NCBI RefSeq assembly: GCF_000002075.1
Contig: NW_004798385.1
Location: 102,002 to 166,001 of the forward strand
Source of the DNA: Aplysia californica
Taxonomy: Eukaryota > Mollusca > Gastropoda > Aplysiida > Aplysiidae
Length of the DNA stretch: 64,000 nucleotides
Direction: 5' to 3'
The notes under the pieces were generated by a model. It had not been told where the DNA came from and made no database searches. It was given only the letters and a program-made list of their open reading frames with translations. Every line of letters begins with the position of its first letter. Position 1 is the first letter of the stretch. The position numbers and the translations under genes were made by a program. This document shows positions 14,101-25,400 of the stretch, in pieces.

Positions 14101-14393
14101 AAATCAACATTCAACATGGCACTCGTGTAAGTGGTTAGCAGACTTATATATTCAAAGAAAATTACGAAAAATAGAACCTTGTGAACTGCAAGACCTGTTC
14201 GCTTTCAATGAGACGTGTGAGCTGTAACAAAATTTGTCTTCAAACCTAGATTCTAGTCTTTTTAGACAGAATCACCGTAGAAATTGTGTTTTCACTTACC
14301 GTGTTCAGAGAATCGTTCTGAATTCAAGTGAGAGAGAGCGGCTTGTTCGAACTGGCCAATCGGAGGTTCTTCCTCGTTGTTAGTAGTAAACAT
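5164..14393 (-). CDS. CDK1: Cyclin-dependent kinase 1 (Cdc2), 8 coding exons
   Basis: This is the mitotic Ser/Thr kinase that pairs with cyclins A/B. Exons, high to low: 14300-14393, 11744-11815, 11365-11521, 10490-10613, 9383-9553, 8468-8631, 7358-7502, 5164-5286; all have GT-AG borders and matching phases (1050 nt, 349 aa). From the family start at 11780 the protein is 306 aa (human 297). In that numbering the sequence shows the GEGTYG loop with T14/Y15, K33, the cyclin-binding PSTAIRE at 45-51, [11 protein letters not shown], the activation T161 in VYTHEVVTLWYR, and the CDK1-type [10 protein letters not shown] rather than a CDK2 or CDK5 version. Exon 1 adds an unusual in-frame 43-residue N-terminus and may instead be 5'UTR, as exon 1 is in vertebrates. 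The exon 4 donor carries a SINE insertion. An AATAAA overlaps the stop codon. The gene lies head-to-head with POLDIP3. Confidence 0.95.
5561..6844. mobile_element. TIR element with 6-bp duplication in CDK1 intron 7
   Basis: The ends are CATACCTGCCAAC and its exact reverse complement, flanked by CAAAAT on both sides (5555-5560, 6845-6850). It sits inside a GATACATG-type tandem array whose halves continue on each side. The 120-codon minus-strand frame at 6505-6867 runs through the end of the element and resembles nothing I recognise, so this looks non-autonomous. A 6-bp duplication would fit the IS3EU or Dada groups; the superfamily is not determined. Confidence 0.7.
6845..7060 (+). repeat. Tandem array in CDK1 intron 7
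   Basis: About five units of roughly 40 bp built on ACATAGATACATG and AAAATAACTTCCAACTC. One unit edge also lies at 5541-5560 on the other side of the TIR element. Confidence 0.75.
7553..7722 (-). repeat. Family B SINE in CDK1 intron 6, sense
   Basis: A recognisable full-length copy about 50 nt upstream of the exon 7 acceptor. Target-site duplication unclear; ends approximate. Confidence 0.7.
8746..8921 (-). repeat. Family B SINE in CDK1 intron 5, sense
   Basis: Flanked by GAAAAGTAGTCT duplications (8734-8745, 8922-8933). It lies about 115 nt upstream of the CDK1 exon 6 acceptor. Confidence 0.85.
10344..10486 (-). repeat. Family B SINE on the CDK1 exon 4 donor
   Basis: This B copy is diverged and lacks the last ~40 bp of the tail. 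Both sides carry AAGGTA (10338-10343 and 10487-10492), which is also the exon 4 splice donor AAG|GTA. It lies in the sense orientation with its head starting at intron position +5. Confidence 0.75.
12472..13050. mobile_element. Long-TIR MITE in CDK1 intron 1
   Basis: The first and last ~100 bp are inverted repeats, each with two GTATACAGACCCGGTA-type subunits and AACTCTTTTGTGATTTC. TTTATAAA flanks both sides (12464-12471, 13051-13058), a possible 8-bp target duplication, though that word is itself palindromic. The interior is noncoding and C/T-rich. Confidence 0.7.
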
Positions 14394-16153
14394 TCTCAAG
14401 GTGGCGTTCGCGTCGAAAAAAAATTAACTCTTTAGGCCTAGATCTATTACATGCCGATCCTCAAAAATTAAAAATGGGCCGAGATCGAGTGTCAAACGTA
14501 ACATGAAACTGAAATTTAAAAAAACAAACAAACTAGATCTAGATCTAGAATCTATATCACTTCAAAGAATTCCAACAATTGTCTGATTTGTTGTGTTTTC
14601 AGTCGCCTGATATGTTTGAACAATGTAGAGGTGAAAAAGTTTGTTAAGATTAAGATCGTGTGTGTGTGTGGGGGGGGGGGGGGGGGGGGGGGGGGTAAAT
14701 TAGAGAAAAACACGAAATTTAGACTACTTCATGTATATTATATTATATATATACTATAAAAATATTGTCATTTGGCTGATAAACATAGTCAAAGTTTTTG
14801 TCGGTGACTTATCAGAAGGACGAATGGCAGTAGCGGTTTCTCATCATCTTCATCATTGTAAAAATTAAAGGCAGATGAAGATTATATTATAATATGGTCT
14901 TGAGTAATTTTACTTGAGTACAGTCCCCCAACAGTTTAAGAGCACTGTCTATCACGTTCTGTCCTCGGTATCCATGACGCACCTTACGTATAGGCCTATA
15001 ATATCCATCTCGAATATTTAATGCGTCGCCGTCCTTCAAGTAGGCCTACTTAAGGCTTGCCTATCTTTTTCTTTCCAAATGGATTCCATCTCAAGGCTTG
15101 GTATAATGATTTTTAAAAGTTTTTTCAAGTGTGCCCGACCACTTTCATTTTTTTCTGATTTCTATTCTATCTGTTTTCTGTTGCTTTGTTTGCTAAAAAT
15201 TAACCTTCGTTTCTCTCATAGTTGTTCATTTGTTACTGTGTCAGTGCCTTGGATTTTTCTGTTGATCATCGATATCTGCAGCTGTTTAGAAATTTACTTT
15301 GTATGTGTCTATATCATGTTTCTGATCTGCTGATACATTTTTGTATGCTGTTTTTAAAAATATTCATCATGGTTCTTAACTATAATTATCAGGTTCTTCA
15401 AAGAAAGAGAGGTTTCCGATTGTTTCTTAGTTGTGTGAAAGCACTTCTTGCCTTTCCTATTCCTGTCTTGACATTTGCGTCTGTTCCTCCAAGATCTGAA
15501 ATTAAAGAAACAATTTAAAAAATCATGCCAGTTCCCTTTACTGCTGGTGTAACTCGATCATTTCATTTCAATCCTACAAGGAACAGTACAAGGAAAGAGA
15601 AAGAGAAGAAGGCAGAGAAGGAGATGGAAAGACAACATTACAGAGTGGACAGGAAAGACGATGGATGACAATCTGAGGAAAGCAGAGGACAGCGAGAAAT
15701 GGCGAGAGCTGGTTGTCAAATGCAGTGGTGCCCCCACGGTTGCCCCGATAGAAGTTGATCCTTAATGTCTTGGTTCCATCTGGACGTACTTTAAGGTCTA
15801 TCGTCTGCAAGATATTTATATGATCTTTTGTTGTTGTGTTTTCTTTTCCGTCATCTACATGTATTTGCGCGTTGTGTAATATGAAGTTCATATGCTAGCC
15901 TAGCCCATTGCGCGTGATTTGTACCGCGGTCATTCAGGTGACTATCTATGGATATAAGGGGTTAACAGTGGCTTTTAATATCGAGAAGAAATAATTATAT
16001 GAGTATCATAGATGCTATTGGAGCTATACTGAAAAATCTCAATACATTTTTTGTACTTATTGAAGTGACAAAAAGAATTATTTATCAAATTGCATTGACA
16101 GACTAGGACCGCAGTCCATTCAGTACTGCATTATAATAGCAATTTTCTTCAAC
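14394..16153. promoter_or_regulatory. Head-to-head interval between CDK1 and POLDIP3
   Basis: This 1.76-kb stretch must contain both promoters. It holds a poly-G tract (14670-14695), a LINE RT-tail fragment (about 15585-15765) and, next to the POLDIP3 start, an 83-bp unit (16060-16142) that is repeated in intron 1. Just inside CDK1 exon 1 on the plus strand lie a CCAAT (14356-14360) and TTCGAA (14346-14351), resembling NF-Y and CHR-like sites of cell-cycle promoters. Their function is inferred only. Confidence 0.45.
15585..15765 (+). mobile_element. LINE fragment: C-terminal tail of a reverse transcriptase
   Basis: One frame reads RRRWKDNITEWTGKTMDD, then LRKAEDSEKWRELV. This W-x-DNI-x-EWTG and AEDR-x-x-W pattern is typical of the extreme C-terminus of non-LTR retrotransposon polymerases. 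It is a short remnant in the CDK1/POLDIP3 interval. Confidence 0.65.
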
Positions 16154-16483
16154 ATGGCGGATATATCTCTTGACGATTTCATAAAGACTAAAAATGTGAA
16201 AGTGCGATTAAAGTAAGTTGTCAATTTGATTTCCTCCCCCCAGTGAACACATGCTGAGTTATTTAGATGTTATTATTACAAGTTGATTTCAATTGACTTG
16301 TCATAGAATCTGGACTTTTATTGTTTTCTTTGTCACTGCGTCGCGTCTTTCCATTTCAGCGAAGTTTCGGTTTCTCCCTTACAGTACAGTCAGTGCCTTA
16401 CTGAAGTGACAAAAAGAATTATTTCTCTAATTGCATTGACAGACTAGGACCGCTGTTCATTCAGTACTGCAATATAATAGCAA
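16060..16483 (+). repeat. 83-bp direct duplication around the POLDIP3 start
   Basis: The segment from TGAAGTGACAAAAAGAATTA to AGTACTGC(A)xTATAATAGCAA occurs at 16060-16142, directly before the ATG, and again at 16401-16483 in intron 1. Confidence 0.85.
16151..16160 (+). promoter_or_regulatory. YY1-like motif over the POLDIP3 start codon
   Basis: AACATGGCGG resembles the YY1 consensus AANATGGCGG, which often sits just downstream of transcription starts of housekeeping genes with the ATG inside the motif. Only sequence resemblance supports it. Confidence 0.3.
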
Positions 16484-19400
16484 GTTTGGTAAATTTTTAC
16501 TTTCGCTTCCGCACACAGATGCACTGCTTCAGGGTCAAAAACTGCAGTACTGTTTGCTGCAGATCACAAATAAAGTATTATAAAGTTATAAAGCCACTAA
16601 AACTGTCGCAAATCAATTATTTTCAAGAAAATTTCAAATCTAACGGTAACATATCCCAATATGGGTTAAAACAGGGGGGCAAACTGGTACATTTTTACTT
16701 TCACTCCCGCCCACAGAGATGCACTGCCTTGCTTGGGGTTGGGGATCCAACTGATCACTGTCACTGTGCTGAGCTGAACCACTAAAACATGAGCCGCGAC
16801 AAGTGACGAGCAGATAGCTAGAGCCATTGGCCTATATTGTTTGATGTCATTGAGGGATTCCCACTTTGTCAGTCATGTCATGGTGGCAACACGACCGCAC
16901 GATGGCAGTCTGCCGACTCGGATTATTTTCAATTTTCTTCGAAGTGGCTAGCTGTACTTACCTAGGTTTGGCCCTATCGACTCAAACCTGTTAAGTACAC
17001 AGGTCTCATTAGATCTAGATCTAGTAATTATTCAGGTTCAAATACATGCAAGTCAGTAAGGCACCTTTTGGTTTTGTCTGAAATACATTACAAATACTTA
17101 CTTTAGGCATTGCAAACTAAAAATTTCATCTACAATTCAGCCGTCAATATTAAGTACGGCTAGCCTAACAGTCTAGCCGTCCTTAAGTACGGCTAGCCTG
17201 GCTGCTACCCGTATTTAAGTGCGGCTAGACTGACAGTCTAGCGGTACTTAATCTTAGGCCCTATTAACATTAGAAAACAGGAGGTTTAAAATACATGCAC
17301 TAGGGCACCTGGTTTTGTCTCAAATACAAATACTTTAGAGGTACTGCAAACTAAAATTTTATATATTTACAATTCAGTAGGCCTATTTTCTTTTTATTGT
17401 CAGTCTAGCCGTCATCTAGAATAAGTACGGCTAGCCAAGCTGTCTAGCCGTACTTAAGTACGGCTAGACTGCCAGTCTAGCCGTCATTAAGTACGGCTTG
17501 CCTCTTCCATTTGCTTTGCTTTGCAACTTGCAGAACTGTTTGATTCGGTTGTCTGTGATTGTGCAGCGGCCTTCTTCCCGCCCAGATTGATTCTGATGCT
17601 GTACACTACATAAACTGAGAAGAAGAAGACTAAAAGTAGGCCTACGTACGAAAGCAAGTTACAGTTTAAACAAAGTTCAACGATGCAGTGTAAATGATCG
17701 GCCATTTTGATCCGGATCGTTTCTTTTTTAAGGGAAACTGCCAGTGCAAGCCGCACGCTACGCAAAATCATCACGATCAGATGACGCAACGGGCATCCCC
17801 CTTGTGAGGTGAAACAAGACGGCTGTAGTGTTACTATAGGTCTAGATATATCGGCCAATAGCGTTTAGTTGTCGTTTTCTAGCTGTCCGCTCGTCACTAA
17901 AACTTTTAAACTGTCACAAATTAAATTTTTTTGAAGAAAATTTCAAACCTGACTGCAAAACATCAAATTAGGGTCAAAATAGTAATAGGGGGGAATGTTC
18001 CCCCCTGCAAACCCCCCCCCCCCTTCATTGTGCTTTGGACTTGCCTGTACACCAGTATCAACGGGATACATGTTCGGGCTTTTTTTTCTGTCCATCATTC
18101 CTCGGGGGGTTTTACTCACATTTTTACAGCGGAAAATTAAAAACAAATAAAAGATTGATTGTAGATGTAGTCAAGGGATATCTTTGGTGTAGTTTAGGGG
18201 GCCGAGTGATCCCAGCGTTGACCACTAACTCTAGGGAAAGACATGGAAGATAAAGCTCAGTCGGAAGTGACGTCATGCTGGACTCGATTCAGAGTCTGAA
18301 TATAGATAATTTTTGTTTTTAATCAAACTTAAGTCTGCATAGTCACTTCAACTCTGCTTATTGCATATAAATTAGCCTAATCACACTGTGTGTAATTTGT
18401 AATTAAATAAGTCTGTTATAGTCATAGATTACACTAACTTCACTACTACTACAATACTAAACTACACTTTTAGTTTTAGTAGAGGTTTTACAGGGCTCGC
18501 AACTGTATATATGAGCAAAAAACTTGACTTCACTGCACTCACTATACACAGTCCACAGATATATATTGGAAGGTAATTGTTGATGTTGGGAATTGGGGCC
18601 GTTGTGACTCATCTTGGTTTTTGGCCTTTTTAAATGTCAGTGAATTGTTTTAGCCTCATTGGTTGAAATTGAGCTTGATTGAAACGTAATACAGTCTAAT
18701 GTTGTCTGCTCTAACAGCACCTGTACAAGACAACTACCTGTACTAATGATCATTTGTTATTTCCCCCTTTTGGTTTTTAGAAAAAAGTATAAAGACACTA
18801 AGATGTCCACTTGTTTAAGACAGCTACTTTTCTTTTTGACAATGGATGGCTGTCTTTAGACAATTTCGGAATTTCAACTGTATTTGTCCACTTTGGTTTT
18901 GACTGTCCCTCCTTGTTTTCTCCCAGTAATCCTCAAGCTGGACAGAGACGGAAACCCCAACAGAGAACCAGTGCTGGCGTCGGCCAGAATGTTCCTCCTC
19001 AGAAACTACAAATAAGGAAGACATTTGATGCGAGGTCAAAGTTGGGCCCGAAGGCCGTGGTTGATGCCAGAGACAAAATAGTTGTCATAAAGAAAGGTGG
19101 TGGTGGAGATGCACGGAACAAAATTGTCCAGAAACAAGTTCAGAAGGGCACGTTTGACGCTCGGTCCTTGCTGCAGAGACAGGCTCAGAAGGCAGTGCGG
19201 AAGAAGGGGCCGGGCGGCCCGGGCAGTGGTCCTCCTCCCCCTGCCTTTGTGAGTGTTACTTTTATACTTCTTTCTGTGTGTGTATGTGAGGGAATATTCT
19301 CAAAGGCTTCTGATTGTTTGCATGAGATGATTGAGTGTCTCAGAAAAGTCCAGTCATAAAGTACACTATATGACACAATAAAAGCTATATATATATATGT

Positions 19401-22400
19401 ATAATGATCCACAATACAGAGTGATCAACAATCCTGTTCAGTAGAGTAGACAAAAAGTTTGATGCAGGAGAACAATTCAGTGGGGGTTGTTTGCTTTGCA
19501 AGCAATGTTAGTGGGTTTGTTTGTTTTGGTGTTTGGTGAATACATGGAATTTTAATAATTTAAGTGAGCGAAAAAGAAACAGAGGCTTCTTCTTTTAATG
19601 AGTCAGAGTGTTTTTTGAGTCCGAAATCAGTGACTTAGTTTCATTGTAAGTGTGTATGCACTCCCATAGGTGTGTCCCATTTAGATTATATTTTAATGTG
19701 CAAAAGACACTGATTTAAAAAATAAATCGGAGAAAAAATGAACACTGCCATGAATATTTTCAGTCCAGTCATGTAATAGATTGGAATGGTCTTGGATGAT
19801 GTTATATGAAAACCAAATTGTATTGTGGTTTGACTTGTTCATCTGAGTGTATGCTCTGTTCATCTTTCAGAAACCCACCCCCGTGACAGCCCCAGGACCA
19901 CTCACAAGGACGGTAAGATATCTCAGCAATCTTTTGGAATTTGACATGCAGTTGCTGTTGTTGTTTTAGCCGAAAAGAATTTTGTGTCTTTTGAGAGCAT
20001 GATTAAAATACTATATAACAAAGTAATCTGGAAGCGACGTTGGTGAATATTGTGTAATTCTAAGCCCTGGCAAGTCCGGAATCTCAATGGTCTCCCAGTA
20101 CTAGTCATTTTCACGCATTTAAAAAAAATTCTCAGGAATGTAAAAATTGAAATACCGGCTTTTTTTTGGCTTATGTAATGATACATTTCTCCCTCATTAT
20201 AATATTTGACACTTTACAACATTAAAATCTGTTTTAAAAAATTTTACCCAAATTTTCTAATGTCCCATTATTTTCAATTCTGGAAAATTTATCTCCTCAC
20301 TGAATGTAACAGAAAGTAACAGAAAAATAAATTATTGTAACCAAAAATATAAGGACTAGTTTTAGATATATATCTATATTTTTCCTAATTATTCTAATAC
20401 TGCTTTGCTATGTCCTCAAACGTTCCTCGATCTGGTATTTTTTTATGATAGAGAAGTTAAAAGATAAAATCAGGTGTTTAGGCCTCTACAGTGTCACCAA
20501 TGTGAAAGGTGTTTTTTTATCTAAACTACTCCCGTATTTGAGAAATCTTCATTTCTGGTTAGGAAAATGATTAAACTTAAGTTTGGTACAAGAACTATAT
20601 TATATTGCATTATCAGATGGCCTTCTTGGAAAAAATGTGAAAATCTGATCCTGTCTGTGTTTGGGGATCAGAGGTTAGTGAGTTAAATAAAGTCAGAAGA
20701 GTATGGAAAATGATAGCTATATAATCAAATTAGATTAGTGTGGATGAGAAGCAATGACTGATCTTTATGCTTATTGTTGCTGTACTTTCATATTGTTATA
20801 GTATCAATAGTAATCCTTTTATGTGATAAAGATATGTTGAATGGATGTGTAATAAAGTGTTTTGTATCAATTTAATCAAAGCGCTGTGGTGTGTGTCGAA
20901 GCGTTGGTTGATAAAATGCTGTATTTGTATCCCGTACATTGCCCAGTTGTCCAACCCAAATGCCAAGAGCCGTGGCCAGGTACGAGCGACCCCCGGGGGT
21001 CTACAGGTGACCCGGCCCGTCCCCAGCACAGAAGTCTCCTTCACTGGCTCGTCCCTGCAGGTCACAAAACGTAACAAGGTGCGGGACTAGTGCAGTTGTT
21101 ACTTAAGAGACAGGATTTTGGTTGTTTGATTTGTTGTTGTTGTCTTTTGTCTTTGACTCTTTTTCCTGTCTTTGCCCTTTGCCCTCTGACATGGTTTCCA
21201 AGTGAAAGGAGCATTTTCCAGAGGTTTGCTGCAGACTCATTAGTTAAATATATTGCTGTGAAATATAAAAAAATTTTGAACCCAAAAAATACTGTAGATG
21301 TGGTTTCACATATGCGCAACTTTCTTGTAGCTGTAGAAAACACTGTCATTTACTTAGGTATACATCTCTGTGTTGCTTAGCTTTTTCCTTTCTTGACAAC
21401 TCTTTTTCAGGAAAGATTTGTTTTTCGTACTTACGTTTTGTATTATATTTGTTCGCTTCCCCTATGTGACTCTTACACTATAACTGTATGCAGTATTGAA
21501 AAAGGCTTAACTTGTTTTTTCCAGATAGGCTATTGTTGTTGTTTTGAGACTTTATTGTCCCACATCAATCTTTTGCACAAGGGTCATAAGGGAAAAATTA
21601 AATGGTTTTACAATTTTTAAACGTGTTTGTAGTGATGTGTACAAATTCACTCTCACTGCTGTAAGAAATTTGTATGAAAGCCGACTTCAATATTTGAGTG
21701 TGTCAAGTTTGTTTGGTAATAAGTTGGAAAGTCTTGGTACTTTGCAAGTTTTCTGAATTTTGAAACTGGAAGAATGATGGAAATGTTTATCCCTTGTTGT
21801 GTCATTTTGTCGACAGCCTGTTCCAGGCATGACGCCACAAATAGCCGATGCTGTCCCCATCATCCAAATCCGCAACGACCGCTACAGGAACCCGGCCGCC
21901 CCTCCCCAGCCCACGCTTTCCCGCGGTGGTCACCCGCACCCTCCAGCCCCCCAGTACCCACAGCCCACGGCGTACCGGGAGCCCGGCTACGGGGAGTACC
22001 AAGAGGAAGCGGCGTACTTTGAGCCTCCGCCCTTCCCCCAATCGCGCGGCTACAAAGACTGGGATAACCCGCAGTACAATCCTTCCTCCATCTCTGTCCC
22101 CGAGATCCCCAAGGTGCACATGTCCAGTTTGAAGACGGTGGAGGCGGCAGGCATGCGGCCGGTGTCCTACTCGGGAGGTTTCTCCCAACACCCCCCGCGT
22201 GCGCCCCCTGGTGCTGCCTCCGTCTCTCAGCCCAGCAGACAACTCGCCACAAAAACTGTGACCCCGTCGATCAAGATCTCCCCCGCTGGCCTCAAGAGGA
22301 AGCCGGTGGCAGCTCCCGATGTGTCGGGGCCGCTGAGGTTAGGCCGAGGTGGTGGGCCAGGTATCGACCTTGACCCCTCCCCAAACAAGAAGTCAAAGGC

Positions 22401-25400
22401 GGCTGTTGCGGAGGACTTGGAGATTATTGACTTGGTAAGACGTTGGAAATCTTTGGTGAAAAAACATTAACAATCAGCAATACGGTATAGAATTTCTGCT
22501 TTGTTTTTTCCCTTTTTATTACTCTCTTTGTATGCTTACTGTTTTGTTAACATTTCTATGTCCAGGTCCCATATTTTAAAGTTTTTTTTGTATCGTTTCA
22601 GTTGTGCATGGATATTTCAGAAATCATGACAGACATGTGTAATACATTGGTTGTAAAATGCGCCTGCAACGAGTTATTACCAACGATTTTTTATGATGTC
22701 ACAGAGCACCTAGGGTTGGTTGCTTGCATTTTGATATGTGCAGACTGAGGCCTGTGAAAATATGAAACGTGTGTAATGTCATGTTGTGTCAAGTAGCATC
22801 GTTTGTAGATGAGTGATTATTGTGGTGTATCCTTGAAACAGTTCTCATTTTCTTATTCCCCACTCTATACAATTTTCTTCCTGTAATAGTATGGTGCTTT
22901 ATGACGAAATGTTACATGTACTCTTTTTTTGGTCCTCAGTCTTTGTGAAAGTCTGAACTTTTTACAACAAAATATCCTTTATTCTTTCCTCATGCTGATG
23001 CTATGTATAATAATTATAATACCTGTATGACCAAGTGTTGGTTTTTTAAAAATTCTTGGTCTTTGTAATGGTCTAGTATATTACCAGTAAAAACACTACA
23101 GCAAATTGTGTTTGTTTTCCCAGGAGAGTGACGGCGCGGTGATCAGCCCCCTACAGGGTTACCGTGTGATGGTGACAAACTTGTTCAATGGAGTCACACA
23201 AGACGACATCATTGTGAGTTCTGTGATTTAAGAAAAACTTAGTGGGAGTCAGTGCATTGAGAGAAGTTTGGATAACCTTCCTGGTCTAAGATGGGCATAG
23301 ATGGCCCTTTGTGCATTTGGTTGTACCTGTGCGTTGTTTATTTGGTTGGTTGTATGTCAGTTTTATTTGTTAAGTACTGTGTGTAATGGAAAGTTACGCT
23401 GACCTGGTTGTGCAGAGATACGGCCAATGGTTTATGAACAAAATTCTCTTGCAGCTACTGGGTACCTGGTTTCTGCAGATATTTTATAAAGCAGCAGTTC
23501 TTCATATAAGAGAAAGAGACTTAACCCTATCCATACGCCCTGGGGTCATTTTGTACCCCTGGTTTTATTCTTCACATTTTAAAATACTTCTAGTATGAAG
23601 ATCTCTTTGACACTTTCAGTATATGTCATAAAATCATTTTGACAGACAGCTATGCAAAGCGTACGGATCGGATTAACGAGTAAATTTCCTCTTTGAAAGT
23701 GGTGGCACAGAATTCCCCACGTGGTATGGATACGATAGTAAAACACGACATACGGATAGGGTTAATGAAATGTTAACATAGGTTTCACCTGCCAAAATCA
23801 GAGTGGATTTCCTTTGCCTTATGTTGCGTTATATATTGGTGCTTGTGTTGTTTGTTTCTTTAGAACCGAGACCAAAGCACATCATGAAGCCTCTATCATC
23901 TATGAACTGACTATATGCCTATTTCTGTGAAGACAAAGAGTTGTTTATGAAAAAATATTGTTTTCTGCTTTCCATGTGGTCCTGCAGCACTTTCCGCTAA
24001 GCTAAGGCTTATTACTGGCTGAGTGAAGTGTTGTAACTATGAAAAATATAGGGATTTTGTCAGGTACACATGTATATTGTTCGTTCCGTAATTAGTTTCT
24101 GTTGTGTGGTTAATTAGTTTCTGTTGTGTGGCGAATGTTTTCAGGAACTGTTTGGTGCTGTGGGTCCCCTGAAGAAGGCCAAACTGCTCAAGCCCGGCTC
24201 AGCAGAAGTTGTGTACATCAGCAAGCCGGATGCCGTCAGTGCCGTGCAGAAGTACCACAGTCGAGAGTTGGACGGTGAGTGCGGGTGGTTGGTGGGTGCT
24301 CGGAAATGTTTTGCTCCTTCTTCTCTCCTAACAAACATCTGTCGTCCTTATCTCTCCTTCCTTTCTTTGTATGTTTCTCTCTAAAAACACTTATAATCTT
24401 CGGGACTTATATGACCTCTATTTGTGTTTTCAAGTGCCATAAAACTTTTACTAAAATTAAAACTAAGATAATGAGTGACTTAGAACATTTGTGTGTCAGT
24501 ATGCTGATTTACTTTAAATATCCAGGTGATTATTTTTCATGTAAAACTGAAGACAGTGAGAGATGTCTTAGGTAGACCTGCCAAATACTCTGATAAAATA
24601 TGGACCCCTCTAATTTTTTCCCCCCTAGAAGAACCCTGATAGGATATGCATAAAATCTTTTTTTTTTCTTGAATTATGTTTCCACTGGTCGAATGCAACT
24701 TTTCGTAAATGATGTGAAGATACACAGGGGTTTTTTTTTTTGCTGTATGTACATGAGTTGTGATTTGCGTTACATTTTTATTTGGCATGATCAGTTTGTA
24801 ATGTAATCTGAATATACTGGGGTTCCGGAGGCACTGATGTTTTTCCACAACTCAGATTTTTAGGAAAGGATTTGGAGCAAAACTGTTATTTTTGGTCATG
24901 GAAGATATTTCAAATATTTGACTGTCAGTGCATGGGGAGGATTTAGATTATACATATATAGGTGGATACATTTCATGTAAAAGTTATGGCACGCAGAGAC
25001 GGTGAGTGTCTTAAAACTTTGACTTTCTTCTGTTTACTCCCAATACGTAAAAAGAGCAATAAATCTGTAACTTAAAATTATAATTCTGTGACTTGCATCT
25101 TTCTTCCAGGTCAGCCGATGTATGTGAAGATGACGACACCGGTCGCGGCCGTGGTGAAGAAAGCAGCTGGAGACGTGGACCCAGACATCACAGGGGAAGC
25201 GCTCAGGTAGGTCTAATAGTGTACAGATAACTTCACTGTTGAATGTGGCAGAAAAACTCTTCACAGTAAACTACTTCATAAGATCAAAGTCACTGCAGAA
25301 CTTTTTGGTACAGGGTCATTTCAGTCAGAAAGTTTTAGGTGATGATGTAAATCTCATTTGGGCAGTGTGTGTGATGACACGCTTTCTTTCATCTTATGTC

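Noticed and set aside
15079-15518. Hydrophobic open frames of 84-98 codons
   Set aside because: T-rich low-complexity sequence; no splice borders or recognisable domain.
16486-16730. Direct repeats as possible LTRs
   Set aside because: The repeats are only ~44 bp and 200 bp apart with no primer-binding site or coding sequence. No LTR-type element was seen in the window.
21802-22252. Antisense open frames of 130-146 codons opposite POLDIP3 exon 5
   Set aside because: They are shadows of a GC-rich Pro/Arg-coding exon that has phase-correct splice borders on the plus strand.
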